A stretch of DNA of 64,000 nt from Deferrisoma camini S3R1 (GTDB taxonomy: Bacteria; Desulfobacterota; Deferrisomatia; Deferrisomatales; Deferrisomataceae): positions 2,443,014 to 2,507,013 of the forward strand of contig NZ_JAFN01000001.1 of the NCBI RefSeq assembly GCF_000526155.1. Direction: 5' to 3'. The position numbers and the translations under genes were made by a program. This document shows, piece by piece, positions 52,786 to 61,925 of this stretch (position 1 is the first letter of the stretch; each line of letters begins with the position of its first letter). Under the pieces are notes generated by a model. It searched no databases. It was not told the origin of the DNA and worked only from the letters and a program-made list of their open reading frames with translations.

Positions 52786-55035
52786 TCAGTCCCCGGTCTC
52801 CCGGTATCCGCAGCCCCGTCGGGGGCACCGCACCGTGGCCCCGCCCCGGCCCGTCTTCTCCACCAGGAACGGATGGCCGCAGTCCGGGCACTCCCGGGGG
52901 ATCGGCCGGTCCCACAGGGCGTAGTCGCACTGGGGGTAACGGTTGCAGGAGTAGAACGTGCGGCCCCGCTTGCTGCGCTTCTCCACCAGCTCGCCGTCGC
53001 ACCCCTCCTGGGGGCAGGCCACCCCGGTGCCCACCGGCGCGGTGTACTTGCAGGTGGGGTACTTGGTGCACGCCACGAACCGGCCGAACCGACCCCGCCG
53101 GATCACCAGGTCCGCCCCGCACTCCGGGCAGGACTCGCCGGTGGGCTCGCCCTCGACCACCCGGATGGTGCCGTCGGCCAGGCGCTCGAACTCCTTGGTG
53201 TTGCGGCACTCGGGGTAGGCCGAGCAGGCAAGGAAAAACCCGTTGCGGCCCCACCGGATCACCATGGGCTTGCCGCACTTGTCGCAGGCGATGTCGGTGG
53301 GCTCCTGGCGGGCCTTGACGTCCTCCATCTGCTCCCTGGCCCGCTCCAGGCTCCGGGCGAACGGCGCGTAGAAGTTCTTCAGGAGCTCGCGCCAGTCGCG
53401 CTTGCCCTCCTCCACGTGGTCGAGCTCGGCCTCCATCTGGGCCGTGAACCCCACGTCCATCACCTGGGGGAAGTTGGCCACGAGCAGGTCGTTCACCAGG
53501 ATGCCCAGGTCCGTGGGCACGAACCGCCGCTCCTTCATCTCCACGTACCCGCGGTCCCTCAGGGTCGAGAGGATCTGGGCGTAGGTGGACGGCCGGCCGA
53601 TGCCCTTGTCCTCCAGCTCCTTGACCAGGGTGGACTCGGTGAACCGGGGAGGGGGCTGGGTGAACTTCTGCTGGGCGTCCAGCTTGAGGCACCGGAGCAC
53701 CTCGCCCTCGGCCAGGGCCGGCAGCTTGCCCTCGGCCGACTCGGCGTCCGCGGGCTCGTCGTCGGTGCCCTCCACGTACACGGCCATGAACCCGGCGAAC
53801 CGCATCACCTCGCCGGCCGCCCGGAACTCGTAGGGCCCGGCCTCGATGGTGAACACGGTCTCGTCGAACCGGGCCGGCACCATCTGGCAGGCCACGAACC
53901 GGTCCCACACCAGCTTGTACAGCCGGAACATGTCCGGCTCCAGGAACGGCCGGACCTTTTCCGGGGTGTAGTCCATGGACGTGGGCCGGATCGCCTCGTG
54001 GGCGTCCTGGGCCCCTTTTTTGGTCCGATAAACCACCGGCTTGGGGGGCAGATACTCCGGACCGTAGGTCGCCCGGATGTGGTCACGGCAGGCGGCCACG
54101 GCGTCGTCGGAGAGCCGGGTCGAGTCGGTGCGCATGTAGGTGATCAGGCCCACGGGCTCGCCGGCCACGTCCACGCCCTCGTAGAGCCGCTGGGCCAGGG
54201 TCATGGTCTTGCGGGCCGAGAACCGCAGCTTGCGGAACGCCTCGCGCTGCAGGGTCGAGGTGATGAACGGCGGGGCCGGCCCCCGGCGCCTCTCCTTCTT
54301 CTCGATCCGGGCCAGGCGGAACGTCTCCGCCGCGAGCCGGGCGCGGATCGCCTCGGCCTCGTCGACGGTGCGCACCCGGATGGTCTTGCCCTCGGCCTTG
54401 CGGAGCTTGGCCTTGAACGAGGGGGGAACCGAGCCCTCCAGCAGGGCCTCGAGGTTCCAGTACTCCTCCGGGACGAAGGCCTGGATCTCCCGCTCCCGCT
54501 CCACCACAAGCCGCAGGGCCACCGACTGGACCCGGCCGGCCGAAAGGCCCCGCCGCACCTTCTCCCACAGGATGGGGCTGATCTGGTAGCCCACGAGCCG
54601 GTCCAGGATCCGGCGGGCCTGCTGCGCGTTGTACCGGTTGGGGTCGAGCCGTCCCGGCTCGGCCAGGGCCTTGCGTACCCCCTTCTTGGTGATCTCGTGG
54701 ATCATCACCCGGTAGATCGGCTTCTCGCCCCGCTTGGGCCGGATCTCCTCGGCGATGTGCCAGGCGATGGCCTCGCCCTCGCGGTCCGGGTCCGGGGCCA
54801 GGTAGACCACGTCCGCGGCCTTGGCGGCCTGCTTGAGGCGCTGGACCACCTTGCCCTTGCCCCGGATCACGCTGTAGCGCGGGGCGAACCCGTTGTCCAC
54901 GTCCACGCCCAGCTCGCTCTTGGGCAGGTCCTTGATGTGCCCGACGCTGGCCTCGACCTGGAAGTCCTTGCCCAGGTAGCCCTTGAGGGTCCGGGCCTTG
55001 GCCGGGCTCTCCACGATCAGCAGTGCTTTTCCCAT
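52786..55035 (-). CDS. topA: DNA topoisomerase I (type IA)
   Basis: 749-aa enzyme that relaxes negative supercoils by a 5'-phosphotyrosyl intermediate. TOPRIM domain with LIVESPAKARTL and APDPDREGEAIAWH, then the active-site region LITYMRTDSTRLS (catalytic Tyr), and GIGRPSTYAQIL. Four C-terminal zinc ribbons (CDKCGKP, CPECGAD, CPQEGCDGE, CPDCGHP) bind single-stranded DNA. AAAAGGACTCCG precedes the ATG. smg lies upstream with a repeat in between. Confidence 0.97.
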   Translation of the reverse strand: MGKALLIVESPAKARTLKGYLGKDFQVEASVGHIKDLPKSELGVDVDNGFAPRYSVIRGKGKVVQRLKQAAKAADVVYLAPDPDREGEAIAWHIAEEIRPKRGEKPIYRVMIHEITKKGVRKALAEPGRLDPNRYNAQQARRILDRLVGYQISPILWEKVRRGLSAGRVQSVALRLVVEREREIQAFVPEEYWNLEALLEGSVPPSFKAKLRKAEGKTIRVRTVDEAEAIRARLAAETFRLARIEKKERRRGPAPPFITSTLQREAFRKLRFSARKTMTLAQRLYEGVDVAGEPVGLITYMRTDSTRLSDDAVAACRDHIRATYGPEYLPPKPVVYRTKKGAQDAHEAIRPTSMDYTPEKVRPFLEPDMFRLYKLVWDRFVACQMVPARFDETVFTIEAGPYEFRAAGEVMRFAGFMAVYVEGTDDEPADAESAEGKLPALAEGEVLRCLKLDAQQKFTQPPPRFTESTLVKELEDKGIGRPSTYAQILSTLRDRGYVEMKERRFVPTDLGILVNDLLVANFPQVMDVGFTAQMEAELDHVEEGKRDWRELLKNFYAPFARSLERAREQMEDVKARQEPTDIACDKCGKPMVIRWGRNGFFLACSAYPECRNTKEFERLADGTIRVVEGEPTGESCPECGADLVIRRGRFGRFVACTKYPTCKYTAPVGTGVACPQEGCDGELVEKRSKRGRTFYSCNRYPQCDYALWDRPIPRECPDCGHPFLVEKTGRGGATVRCPRRGCGYRETGD

Positions 55036-55054
55036 CGGAGTCCTTTTTTCTCAT

Positions 55055-55120
55055 AGGCTGGAGGGCTGGAAAGCGGGAAGGCCGGAACCCCAGCCTCCCG
55101 ACCGCCTGGCCTTCCAACCT
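55055..55120. repeat. Short tandem repeat between topA and smg
   Basis: GGCTGGAGGGCTGGAAAGCGGGAAGGCCGG on the plus strand followed by inverted CCTCCCGACC-CCTGGCCTTCCAACC. These are the GCTGGAAAG units arranged to form a loose hairpin. A promoter for topA was not identified within it. Confidence 0.7.
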
Positions 55121-55123
55121 CCT

Positions 55124-55591
55124 TCAGTGCCGCACTTCGTCGACCCGGTCCTCGAGCACCGCCTGCACCAGGGCCTCGTCCGCCCCCGGACGGCTCAGCA
55201 GCACGAGCCCCACGAGCACCCGGAGCTCCTCCGGGCCCACCTCGGGCAGATCGAGGCTCAGGGCCCGCTCCAGGACGAGCTCGCGCAGGGCGGGGTCCAC
55301 CACGCCGGCCCGTTCGAGCCGGAGGAGCAGCCCCCAGGCCGCGGGCGAGACCCGCAGGGCCTCCTCGGCCGCGGGCACCCGCACCGCGGTCCTTTGCTCC
55401 TCCAGGGCCGGGGGCGCGCCGCCCCGCTCCCGCAGGCGCCGGAGCCACGCCAGGGCGCGCTCCACGTCGTCCTCCTCGAACCCCATGTCCAGGAGCTCGT
55501 CGCGCATCTCCTTCGGATCGCGGCCGGCCGCCCGGGCCGTGCCGTACCGGCGGGTGATGTAGGCAACCACGTCGAACAGTCTTCCTCGCAT
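55124..55591 (-). CDS. smg: Smg-family protein (DUF494)
   Basis: 155-aa protein of the Smg family. The conserved start MRGRLFDVVAYITRRY and GFEEDDVERALAWL match; the middle is Leu/Glu-rich and helical. Found next to dprA and topA in many proteobacteria, as here. Function is unknown. ATG at 55591 is preferred; the longer frame translates repeat sequence. Confidence 0.85.
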   Translation of the reverse strand: MRGRLFDVVAYITRRYGTARAAGRDPKEMRDELLDMGFEEDDVERALAWLRRLRERGGAPPALEEQRTAVRVPAAEEALRVSPAAWGLLLRLERAGVVDPALRELVLERALSLDLPEVGPEELRVLVGLVLLSRPGADEALVQAVLEDRVDEVRH

Positions 55592-55604
55592 CGCGGTTTC
55601 CGTT

Positions 55605-55864
55605 TGGAAGCTAGGAGGCTGGAAGGCTAGAAGGCTCGAAAACCACCCGGCTTCCATGTAACTTCGCAACTTCGGTCGTCGGTCTACGGTCGTCGGTCTG
55701 GGGCCTTCGGCCCGCTGGGCCGCTAGCGGCCGGACACGGGCCCCATGCCTCCGGCGTGAAGGCCCCGGATCAACGAAAGTTACCCTTCCCGCTATAGGGC
55801 CCCGCAGGCGCCTGGAGGGGCTTTCCAGCCTTCCAGCTTTCTAGCCTTCCAGCCTTCCAGCCCT
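55605..55864. repeat. Cluster of four repeat types between smg and dprA
   Basis: In order: GGAAGCTAGGAGGCTGGAAGG units; GGTCGTC units; the GGGGCCTTCGGCCCGCTGGGC module (to 55735); an inverted copy of the 'ccctacaacgggaaggg' block (55763-55808); and inverted CTTCCAGCC units to 55862. It is a mosaic of the modules found at 223, 13308, 14631 and 16030. No gene in this 270-bp gap. Confidence 0.85.
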
Positions 55865-56992
55865 TTACGTCCCTTTTCGCCCGCCGGCCCGGCAGTAGCG
55901 CCGGCCCGGCCACTCCTCGGCGAGGCCCGCCAGCGCCAGCTCCATGAGGCCCGCGGCCCCCTCCGAGGCCGACCAGCCGGCCCGGGCCAGGATCGCGTCC
56001 ACGTGCTCGGGCTCGGGGCCCAGGGCCTGCCACAGGGGGCGAAGCCGGGGCGGCGGCTCCTGCCCGCCCCCGGGCGCTCCCCCCTCGCGGGCGGGGCGCA
56101 CGGCCGGTCCGAGCTCGGCCAGGATGTCGTCCACCCCCTCCACCAGCCGGGCCCCCTGCCGGATCAGCTCGTGGGTGCCCCGGGTGTTGGGCATGCCCGG
56201 AACCCCCGGCACCGCGAACACCTCGCGACCCTGCTCCAGGGCCAGGGACGCCGTGATCAGCGACCCGCTCCCCGGGGCCGCCTCCACGACCACCACCCCC
56301 AGGCTCAGGGCGCTGATCACCCGGTTCCGGCGGGGGAAGTGGGCCGGCCGGGCCTCCACCCCCAGGGGGAACTCGCTGATGCACACCCCCTGCTGCCGGA
56401 TCCGGGCGGCCAGGTCCCGGGCCCATCCCCGGGGCACGTGATCGAGCCCCCACCCGAACACGGCCACCGTGGTCCCGCCGGCCTCCAGGGCGCCCCAGTG
56501 GGCCGCGCTGTCGATGCCCCGGGCCATGCCGCTCACCACGACCACCCCGGCCTCGGCCAGCTCCCGGCCGAGCCGACGGGCGAACCGCCGACCGTGCTCG
56601 CTGGCCCGGCGGCTTCCGACCACCGCCACGGCCGGACGCTCGTCCGGATCGAGGGGTCCGGCCGCGAACAGAACCGAGGGGGGATTCGGGATCTGCCTCA
56701 GGCGGATGGGATAGCCAGGGGCCCCGTACACCCACACCCCCACCCCGATCCTCCGGGCCCAGGCGACCTGGGCCTCGGCCCACGCGCGGTGCCGGCGGGC
56801 CCGGGCGAGGCTCTCGATCAGCCGGGGGGTCGCGGCGCACCGCTCGGCGAGCTCTGCCGGCTTCGCCGCCAGCACGGCGCCCGGGCTCCCGAACGCGTCC
56901 ACCAGAAGCCGGAAGGCCCGGTCGCCCACCCCCTGGGCGCTCCGGAGGACCAGGGCCTCCACGGCCCGGTCTTCGTTCCAGGTTCGATCCAT
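55865..56992 (-). CDS. dprA: DNA-processing protein DprA
   Basis: 375-aa protein that loads RecA on incoming single-stranded DNA in natural transformation. Rossmann-like core with VAVVGSRRASEHGR, VVVSGMARGIDSAAHWGAL, TVAVFGWGLD and RNRVISALSLGVVVVEA, plus a C-terminal winged helix (LWQALGPEPEHVDAILARAG). ATG at 56992 is taken; an ATG 20 codons upstream would extend into non-conserved sequence. Confidence 0.92.
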   Translation of the reverse strand: MDRTWNEDRAVEALVLRSAQGVGDRAFRLLVDAFGSPGAVLAAKPAELAERCAATPRLIESLARARRHRAWAEAQVAWARRIGVGVWVYGAPGYPIRLRQIPNPPSVLFAAGPLDPDERPAVAVVGSRRASEHGRRFARRLGRELAEAGVVVVSGMARGIDSAAHWGALEAGGTTVAVFGWGLDHVPRGWARDLAARIRQQGVCISEFPLGVEARPAHFPRRNRVISALSLGVVVVEAAPGSGSLITASLALEQGREVFAVPGVPGMPNTRGTHELIRQGARLVEGVDDILAELGPAVRPAREGGAPGGGQEPPPRLRPLWQALGPEPEHVDAILARAGWSASEGAAGLMELALAGLAEEWPGRRYCRAGGRKGT

Positions 56993-57083
56993 GGATGCCC
57001 CCGCCCTCCCCGGAAGGACCGGGTACCTTAGAACAACGGTCCGGGCAAACACAAATCCGCTGGAAGCCGGACCCCGCGCCGCA

Positions 57084-59483
57084 TCACAGCATGGACACCG
57101 GGTCCATGTCGAGGCTCACCCGCACGTCCCCGAGCGGGTCCATGGCCCCGAGGGCCCGGAGCCGCCCCAACAGCGCGGTGAGCGGCCGGGGATCGGAGGC
57201 CGGGGCCCGCAGAAGCACCTGGAACCGCCACCGACCCCGCAGCTGCTCCAACGGGGCCGGGGCGGGCCCCAGCACCTCCACCTCCCAGCGCCGTCCCTCG
57301 GCCGAGGCCCGACGTGCCAGCCCTGCCGCGCCCCGCTCGGCCGCCTCCCGGTCCTTGCCGGACACCAGCGCCAGGGCCAGGCGGCGAAACGGTGGGTACC
57401 CGGCCTCCCGCCGGGCCTCCAGCTCGGCCTGCGCAAACGCGTCGTGGTCCCCCGTCTGCACGGCCCGGAACACCGGGTGCTCGGGACTGCGGGTCTGCAC
57501 GTAGGCCACCCCCGGCCGGTCCTCCCGGCCGGCGCGCCCGGCCACCTGGACCAGGAGCTGGAACGTGCGCTCCGAGGCCCGGAAGTCGGGGAAGTGGAGC
57601 CCCAGGTCCGCGTCCACCACGCCGACCACGGTGAGCCGGGGGAAATGGTGCCCCTTGGCCAGCATCTGGGTGCCGACCAGCACGTCCACCTCCCCCCGTT
57701 CGAACGCCACGAGCACCGACCGGCCGCCGTCGCGGCGCACCACGTCCCGGTCGAACCGCGCCACCCTGGCCTCGGGCCAGCGGGCCCGCACCGCCTCCAG
57801 CAGCCGCTGGGTTCCGGCGCCCACCGGCGAGAGGCCCGGGGCCTCGCACGCCGGGCACGCCGCCGGCACGGGCCGGCGGGCCCCGCAGTAGTGGCACAGC
57901 AGGACTCCCCCGCCCGGCCGGCGGTGGAACGTGAGCCCCACGGCGCACCGGGAACACCGCAGCGCCTCGCCGCATGCCCCACACACCAGGGCGGGGCTGA
58001 ACCCCCGGCGGTTCAGAAACAGGAGGGCCTGCTCCCTCCGGGCCAGGGCCCCCTCCACGGCCCCGGCCAGGGGCTCGGAGATCAGGGTCCTCCGACCCCG
58101 CCGACGGTCCTCCTGGCGCAGGTCCACCACCCGGATCCGGGGAGGCCCGGCGGCACCGACTCGCCGGGGCAGCCGGCACAGGGTGTAGCGGTTGGTGCGG
58201 CACAGCCACAAGCTCTCCACGTCGGGCGTGGCCGAGCCCAGGATCGCCACGGCCCCGGCCTGCCGGGCCCGGTAGAGAGCCACGTGCTTGGCGTGGTAGC
58301 GCAGCCCCTCCTCCTGCTTGTAGGCCGGCTCGTGCTCCTCGTCCACCACCACGAGCCCCAGGTCGGCCAGGGGTGCGAACACGGCCGACCGGGCGCCCAG
58401 CGCCATGGCCACCTCGCCCCGCCGAAGCCGCTCCCACTGCAGGGCCCGCTCCCCCTCGCCCAGCCCGCTGTGGAGCACGGCCACCCGGTCGGCGAACCGG
58501 GCGCACACCCGGCCGAGGAACTGGGGGGTCAGCCCGATCTCGGGCACCAGAAACAACACGCCCCGGCCCCGGGCCAGGGTCTCCTCGGCCGCCCGCAGGT
58601 ACACCTCGGTCTTGCCGCTGCCCGTGACCCCCTGGAGAACGATGGGCCGGAACGCCCGCTCGTCAAGGGCCTCCCTCACCCGAACCAGGGCGTCGGCCTG
58701 CTCGGACGTGGGTACCGGCCGCTCGGATCCCTGGGCCACGGCCCAGGTCCCGGCGGACCCCGGCGTCTGGGTGCGGTCGAACCGGGCCACCCACCCCTTG
58801 GCCACGAGCCGGCCCAGCACCTCCGCCCCCACCCCCCGCTGCCGCAGGGCCCAGCGCGGCAGCGGCCCCTCGGCCAGGCACGACAGGGCCTCGGCCATGC
58901 GCGGGGCCCGCCGGGCCACCTGCGACGGAGGCGGCGCACCGGCCGCCAGGCCGAACCAGACCTCGGCCGGCGCCTCGCCCACCTCCACGGCCCACCCCCG
59001 AACCAGGGCCCCCGTGGAGACCAACTCGGCCACCAACCGGGCCTGGGCGGGGCCCAGCCGATCGGCCCGGAGACCCTCGGGGCGGCACGCCTGTTCCCAC
59101 AACCGCCGGGCCTCCCCCCCCACGGCCGGCTCCGAACCGGCGGCCCGGTACACGGGCCGGGCCCGGGCCCGGAGCCTCGGGGGAAGCATCCGGGCCAGGG
59201 TCTCGCCCGGGTAGTGCTGGTAGTACCGCGCCATCCACAGCCCCAGCTCCACCAGATCGGGCGGGAGGACCGGGTCGGGATCGAGCACCTCCAACAGGTC
59301 CCGGACCCCTCCGACCTCGGCTTCGGGATCGAGGGCCACCACGAACCCGTCCACCCGGCTCCGGCCCAGGGGCACGACGCACCGCACCCCGGGCCGGGCC
59401 TCGTCCAGGAGGTGTTCCGGCACCCGGTAGTGGAGCAGCCGAAACAACGGCCGGTGCACGGCCACCCGGGCGAACCGGTCCAT
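57084..59483 (-). CDS. priA: Primosomal replication restart helicase PriA
   Basis: 799-aa 3'-5' helicase. N-terminal 3'-DNA-binding domain (VAVHRPLFRLLHYRVP), Walker A QGVTGSGKTEVYLR, DEEH-type box VVVDEEHEPAYK, the inserted zinc-binding region with repeated CxxC (CGACG, CSRC, CHYC, CPAC) and RFDRDVVR/VAGRAGRE helicase motifs. It reloads DnaB at stalled forks. Starts three bases after the stop of an uncharacterised gene, hence one operon with it and dksA. Confidence 0.95.
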   Translation of the reverse strand: MDRFARVAVHRPLFRLLHYRVPEHLLDEARPGVRCVVPLGRSRVDGFVVALDPEAEVGGVRDLLEVLDPDPVLPPDLVELGLWMARYYQHYPGETLARMLPPRLRARARPVYRAAGSEPAVGGEARRLWEQACRPEGLRADRLGPAQARLVAELVSTGALVRGWAVEVGEAPAEVWFGLAAGAPPPSQVARRAPRMAEALSCLAEGPLPRWALRQRGVGAEVLGRLVAKGWVARFDRTQTPGSAGTWAVAQGSERPVPTSEQADALVRVREALDERAFRPIVLQGVTGSGKTEVYLRAAEETLARGRGVLFLVPEIGLTPQFLGRVCARFADRVAVLHSGLGEGERALQWERLRRGEVAMALGARSAVFAPLADLGLVVVDEEHEPAYKQEEGLRYHAKHVALYRARQAGAVAILGSATPDVESLWLCRTNRYTLCRLPRRVGAAGPPRIRVVDLRQEDRRRGRRTLISEPLAGAVEGALARREQALLFLNRRGFSPALVCGACGEALRCSRCAVGLTFHRRPGGGVLLCHYCGARRPVPAACPACEAPGLSPVGAGTQRLLEAVRARWPEARVARFDRDVVRRDGGRSVLVAFERGEVDVLVGTQMLAKGHHFPRLTVVGVVDADLGLHFPDFRASERTFQLLVQVAGRAGREDRPGVAYVQTRSPEHPVFRAVQTGDHDAFAQAELEARREAGYPPFRRLALALVSGKDREAAERGAAGLARRASAEGRRWEVEVLGPAPAPLEQLRGRWRFQVLLRAPASDPRPLTALLGRLRALGAMDPLGDVRVSLDMDPVSML

Positions 59484-59486
59484 CGG

Positions 59487-60119
59487 TCAGAAGGCCTTGC
59501 GCCAGTCGTCGGGGAGCGTGGGGGAGGGAGGGGGCGCCGGTCCGAGCCCGGCCGGCTCGGGACGGGCCAGGATCTCGAGGCGCCGTCCGTCGGGGGCCTC
59601 GAGCCATTGGGGCCAGCCGGCCGGCCCGGGGGGGCCGACCACGACTCGGTCTTCGGGCCCGAGAGCCACCCGCCAGGGCCGGAGGGGGCGGCGGGAGAAC
59701 CAGACCTGGGGCAGCTCGGGCTCGCCCTCCCCCCGGGCCCCCAGGGTATGACACACCTCGTCCTCGGACCCCGGGCATCGGGCGTACCCGGAGCGGACCA
59801 GGTCCACCCCCTGCCCTTCCAGGACGGAACGCCAGGACGCCACGTCCCCTCCGGAGAACAGCAGCAGGGCCAGGCCCGCCGAAGGGGGGATGCCGGGATC
59901 AGGGCTTTCGGGGGAAGCCGGGCGCAACGACCCGTCGGAGTGCAGGAGCAAGCGCAGGGGGGTCCCGTCCCAACGGACGGAGATCTCCAAGGGCGGGGAG
60001 TCCCAGGGCACCGGGGCCTCTCGGGCCCACCGGGCCAGCACCTTTCCCGGCGGGACCAGATACCCCGTCAACAGCGGCCCGAGGGCCACCAGCACCCACG
60101 GGACGATCCGGCGTTTCAC
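59487..60119 (-). CDS. Uncharacterised membrane-anchored protein
   Basis: 210 aa. A single N-terminal hydrophobic helix (VPWVLVALGPLLTGYLV) would place the rest in the periplasm. The soluble part is proline-rich with strands (LEISVRWDGTPLRLLLHSDG, RLEILARP) and two cysteines (ARCPGSEDEVCHTLG) that could pair. No family is recognised. GTG at 60119 overlaps the dksA stop (GTGA), so it sits between dksA and priA in a tight operon. Confidence 0.7.
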   Translation of the reverse strand: MKRRIVPWVLVALGPLLTGYLVPPGKVLARWAREAPVPWDSPPLEISVRWDGTPLRLLLHSDGSLRPASPESPDPGIPPSAGLALLLFSGGDVASWRSVLEGQGVDLVRSGYARCPGSEDEVCHTLGARGEGEPELPQVWFSRRPLRPWRVALGPEDRVVVGPPGPAGWPQWLEAPDGRRLEILARPEPAGLGPAPPPSPTLPDDWRKAF

Positions 60120-60475
60120 ATCCCTGCCTTCTCGCGCTGCTCGGCCTCGCTCTTGCAGTCGATGCACTGGGTGGTCACCGGACGGGCCCGAAGCCGGCGC
60201 TCGTCGATCTCGTCGCCGCAGGTCTCGCAGATCCCGTAGGTGCCCTCCTCGATTCGGTGGAGGGCCTCCTGGATCTTGGCGATCAGCTTGCGCTCCCGGT
60301 CCCGGATGCGCAGCTGGAACGCCCGATCCGACTCGGCCGTGGCCCGATCCGCCGGGTCCGCGAACGGCTCCTCCCCCTCGATCAGTTCGTTCATGGTGGC
60401 CCGGGCCTCCCCGAGGAGGGCATCGAGCCGGTCCTGCAAGAGATTTCGGAAGAACTCCAGTTTCTCGGCGTCCAT
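60116..60475 (-). CDS. dksA: DksA/TraR-family transcription factor
   Basis: 119-aa protein that binds the RNA polymerase secondary channel and, with ppGpp, tunes stringent-response promoters. N-terminal coiled coil with DPADRATAESDRAF at its tip, then the C4 zinc finger with CETCGDE and CIDCK, and a C-terminal helix. ATG at 60475 starts the conserved region; the upstream 25 codons do not. A perfect TATAAT lies about 90 bp upstream. Confidence 0.9.
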   Translation of the reverse strand: MDAEKLEFFRNLLQDRLDALLGEARATMNELIEGEEPFADPADRATAESDRAFQLRIRDRERKLIAKIQEALHRIEEGTYGICETCGDEIDERRLRARPVTTQCIDCKSEAEQREKAGM

Positions 60476-60570
60476 CGTGGGCGTCCCCGTGGCTTCGGGC
60501 TGGGCGGGCCGTCTGTGACATGTCGCTTCGGGGCCCGCGTGTGATAACATCCCCGTGTGGAAAGCCCGGG

Positions 60571-60599
60571 ATTATAGCAACCCCGGTAGCCAGGGAGAA
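60571..60599 (-). promoter_or_regulatory. Promoter for dksA
   Basis: Minus-strand TATAAT (60576-60571), a consensus -10, with a weak TTCTCC -35 at 17-bp spacing. Predicted start near 60564, about 90 nt before the dksA ATG. The same short gap must also carry the promoter of the divergent barrel gene. Confidence 0.45.
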
Positions 60600-60604
60600 C
60601 CCCC

Positions 60605-61438
60605 ATGATCCGAAACGCCCTTGCCGCCGTCTGCGTCCTGATCCTGCCGGCCGTGACGTGGGCCGCATCTCCCTCGGCCAGCGCCCTGAGCGCCCGGGCC
60701 GTCGCCATGGGCGGTGCCCTGCGGGCCCTGGCCGACCCGGTGGAGGCGGCGTCGATGAACCCCGCAGCCATCGGAGTGAAACGAGGATTCTTCGGCGGTG
60801 CGGCGTATCTGACCCGGCGCCGCGGGGCGTTCGACGCCCAGCGGCTGACGGTGCTCGACAACGCCACATCTCCCTTCGGGGGCGCCATCCAGTACCTGCG
60901 CCTCCAGGGCGAGGAGGAGCGCGAGGACCTGAGCCTGGGGATCGCCGGCGGCCGGCCCGGCCAGTGGTGGGGCGGCACCCTGCGGTACGTGCGCGGCCGG
61001 GACCGGGGCCAGAGCGAATGGGAGAACGTGGTCACCGGCGACGCCGGGGTGCTGTTCGTCCGGCCCCAGGGGGTGCGGATCGGCATCGTGGCCGAGAACC
61101 TGATGGACACCTCCCTGGACTTCCTGGAACCGAAGGTGGGGGCCGGGGTGGCCTGGACCGGTGTGCGGGGATGGAACCTGGAGATGGACCTGGTGCGGGG
61201 GTTCGACCGGGACGTGAGCCGGGGGCTCGACCTCCACCTGGGAGCCGAGACCACGCGTCCCGGGTCGCCCTGGACCTTTTGGTTCGGACAGATGTGGAGG
61301 GGGGACACCGGCAAGGACTACGCCTCGTTGGGGGTGGGGTGGGCCCGGGGGGCCCTGGAGGCGGGCTACGCCGTGCAGAAGGCCCGGCAGCGCCCGGGGG
61401 AGTGGCTGCACGTGCTCAGCGTGTCGGGCCGGTTCTGA
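60605..61438 (+). CDS. PorV/UPF0164-like outer-membrane beta-barrel protein
   Basis: 277-aa exported protein. Signal peptide ends near TWAA; the mature start [20 protein letters not shown] followed by MNPAAIG is the hallmark of FadL/PorV-type barrels, and the chain ends in VSGRF with the terminal Phe. Strand-rich throughout ([22 protein letters not shown]). It may carry hydrophobic compounds or be a secretion-related protein. The 3' end overlaps the convergent moaC by 23 bp. Confidence 0.75.
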   Translation: MIRNALAAVCVLILPAVTWAASPSASALSARAVAMGGALRALADPVEAASMNPAAIGVKRGFFGGAAYLTRRRGAFDAQRLTVLDNATSPFGGAIQYLRLQGEEEREDLSLGIAGGRPGQWWGGTLRYVRGRDRGQSEWENVVTGDAGVLFVRPQGVRIGIVAENLMDTSLDFLEPKVGAGVAWTGVRGWNLEMDLVRGFDRDVSRGLDLHLGAETTRPGSPWTFWFGQMWRGDTGKDYASLGVGWARGALEAGYAVQKARQRPGEWLHVLSVSGRF

Positions 61439-61925
61439 CGTCGGGCTCCTCCCGGGCCCAGGTGCCGCTCTTCCCCCCCTCCTTCCGCAGGAGCTTGACG
61501 TCGCCGATCACCATGCCCTTGTCCACGGCCTTGCACATGTCGTAGATCGCCAAGGCCGCGACCGAGGCCGCGGTGAGGGCCTCCATCTCCACGCCCGTGC
61601 GGCCGGTGACCTTGACCTCGGCCCGGATGTCCACCCGGTGGTCGTCCTCCACGAGGTCGAACTCCACCTTCACCGACGTGATGGCCAGGGGGTGGCACAG
61701 GGGGATCAGGTCTGGGGTGCGCTTGGCCGCCATGATGCCGGCGATGCGGGCCACCCCGAGCACGTCGCCCTTCTCCAGGCTGCGGTCCACGATCCGGCGG
61801 AACGTCTCGGCCCCCACCCACACGCTCGCCGCGGCCACGGCCCGCCGCTCGGTGGGGTTCTTGGCGCCCACGTCCACCATGCGCGCCGCCCCGGACTCGT
61901 CGAAGTGGGTGAACCCTCGACTCAT
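61416..61925 (-). CDS. moaC: Cyclic pyranopterin monophosphate synthase
   Basis: 169-aa enzyme that forms cyclic pyranopterin monophosphate in molybdenum-cofactor synthesis. Motifs: [18 protein letters not shown] at the start, [35 protein letters not shown] (active site) and [17 protein letters not shown] at 61925 overlaps the stop of the preceding gene (ATGA). No other moa gene is nearby. It complements the Mo/W cofactor-type riboswitch at the other end of the window. Confidence 0.95.
   Translation of the reverse strand: MSRGFTHFDESGAARMVDVGAKNPTERRAVAAASVWVGAETFRRIVDRSLEKGDVLGVARIAGIMAAKRTPDLIPLCHPLAITSVKVEFDLVEDDHRVDIRAEVKVTGRTGVEMEALTAASVAALAIYDMCKAVDKGMVIGDVKLLRKEGGKSGTWAREEPDVRTGPTR

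Noticed and set aside
56991-60239. 1082-codon plus-strand frame opposite priA
   Set aside because: Antisense shadow; priA motifs on the other strand explain the region.
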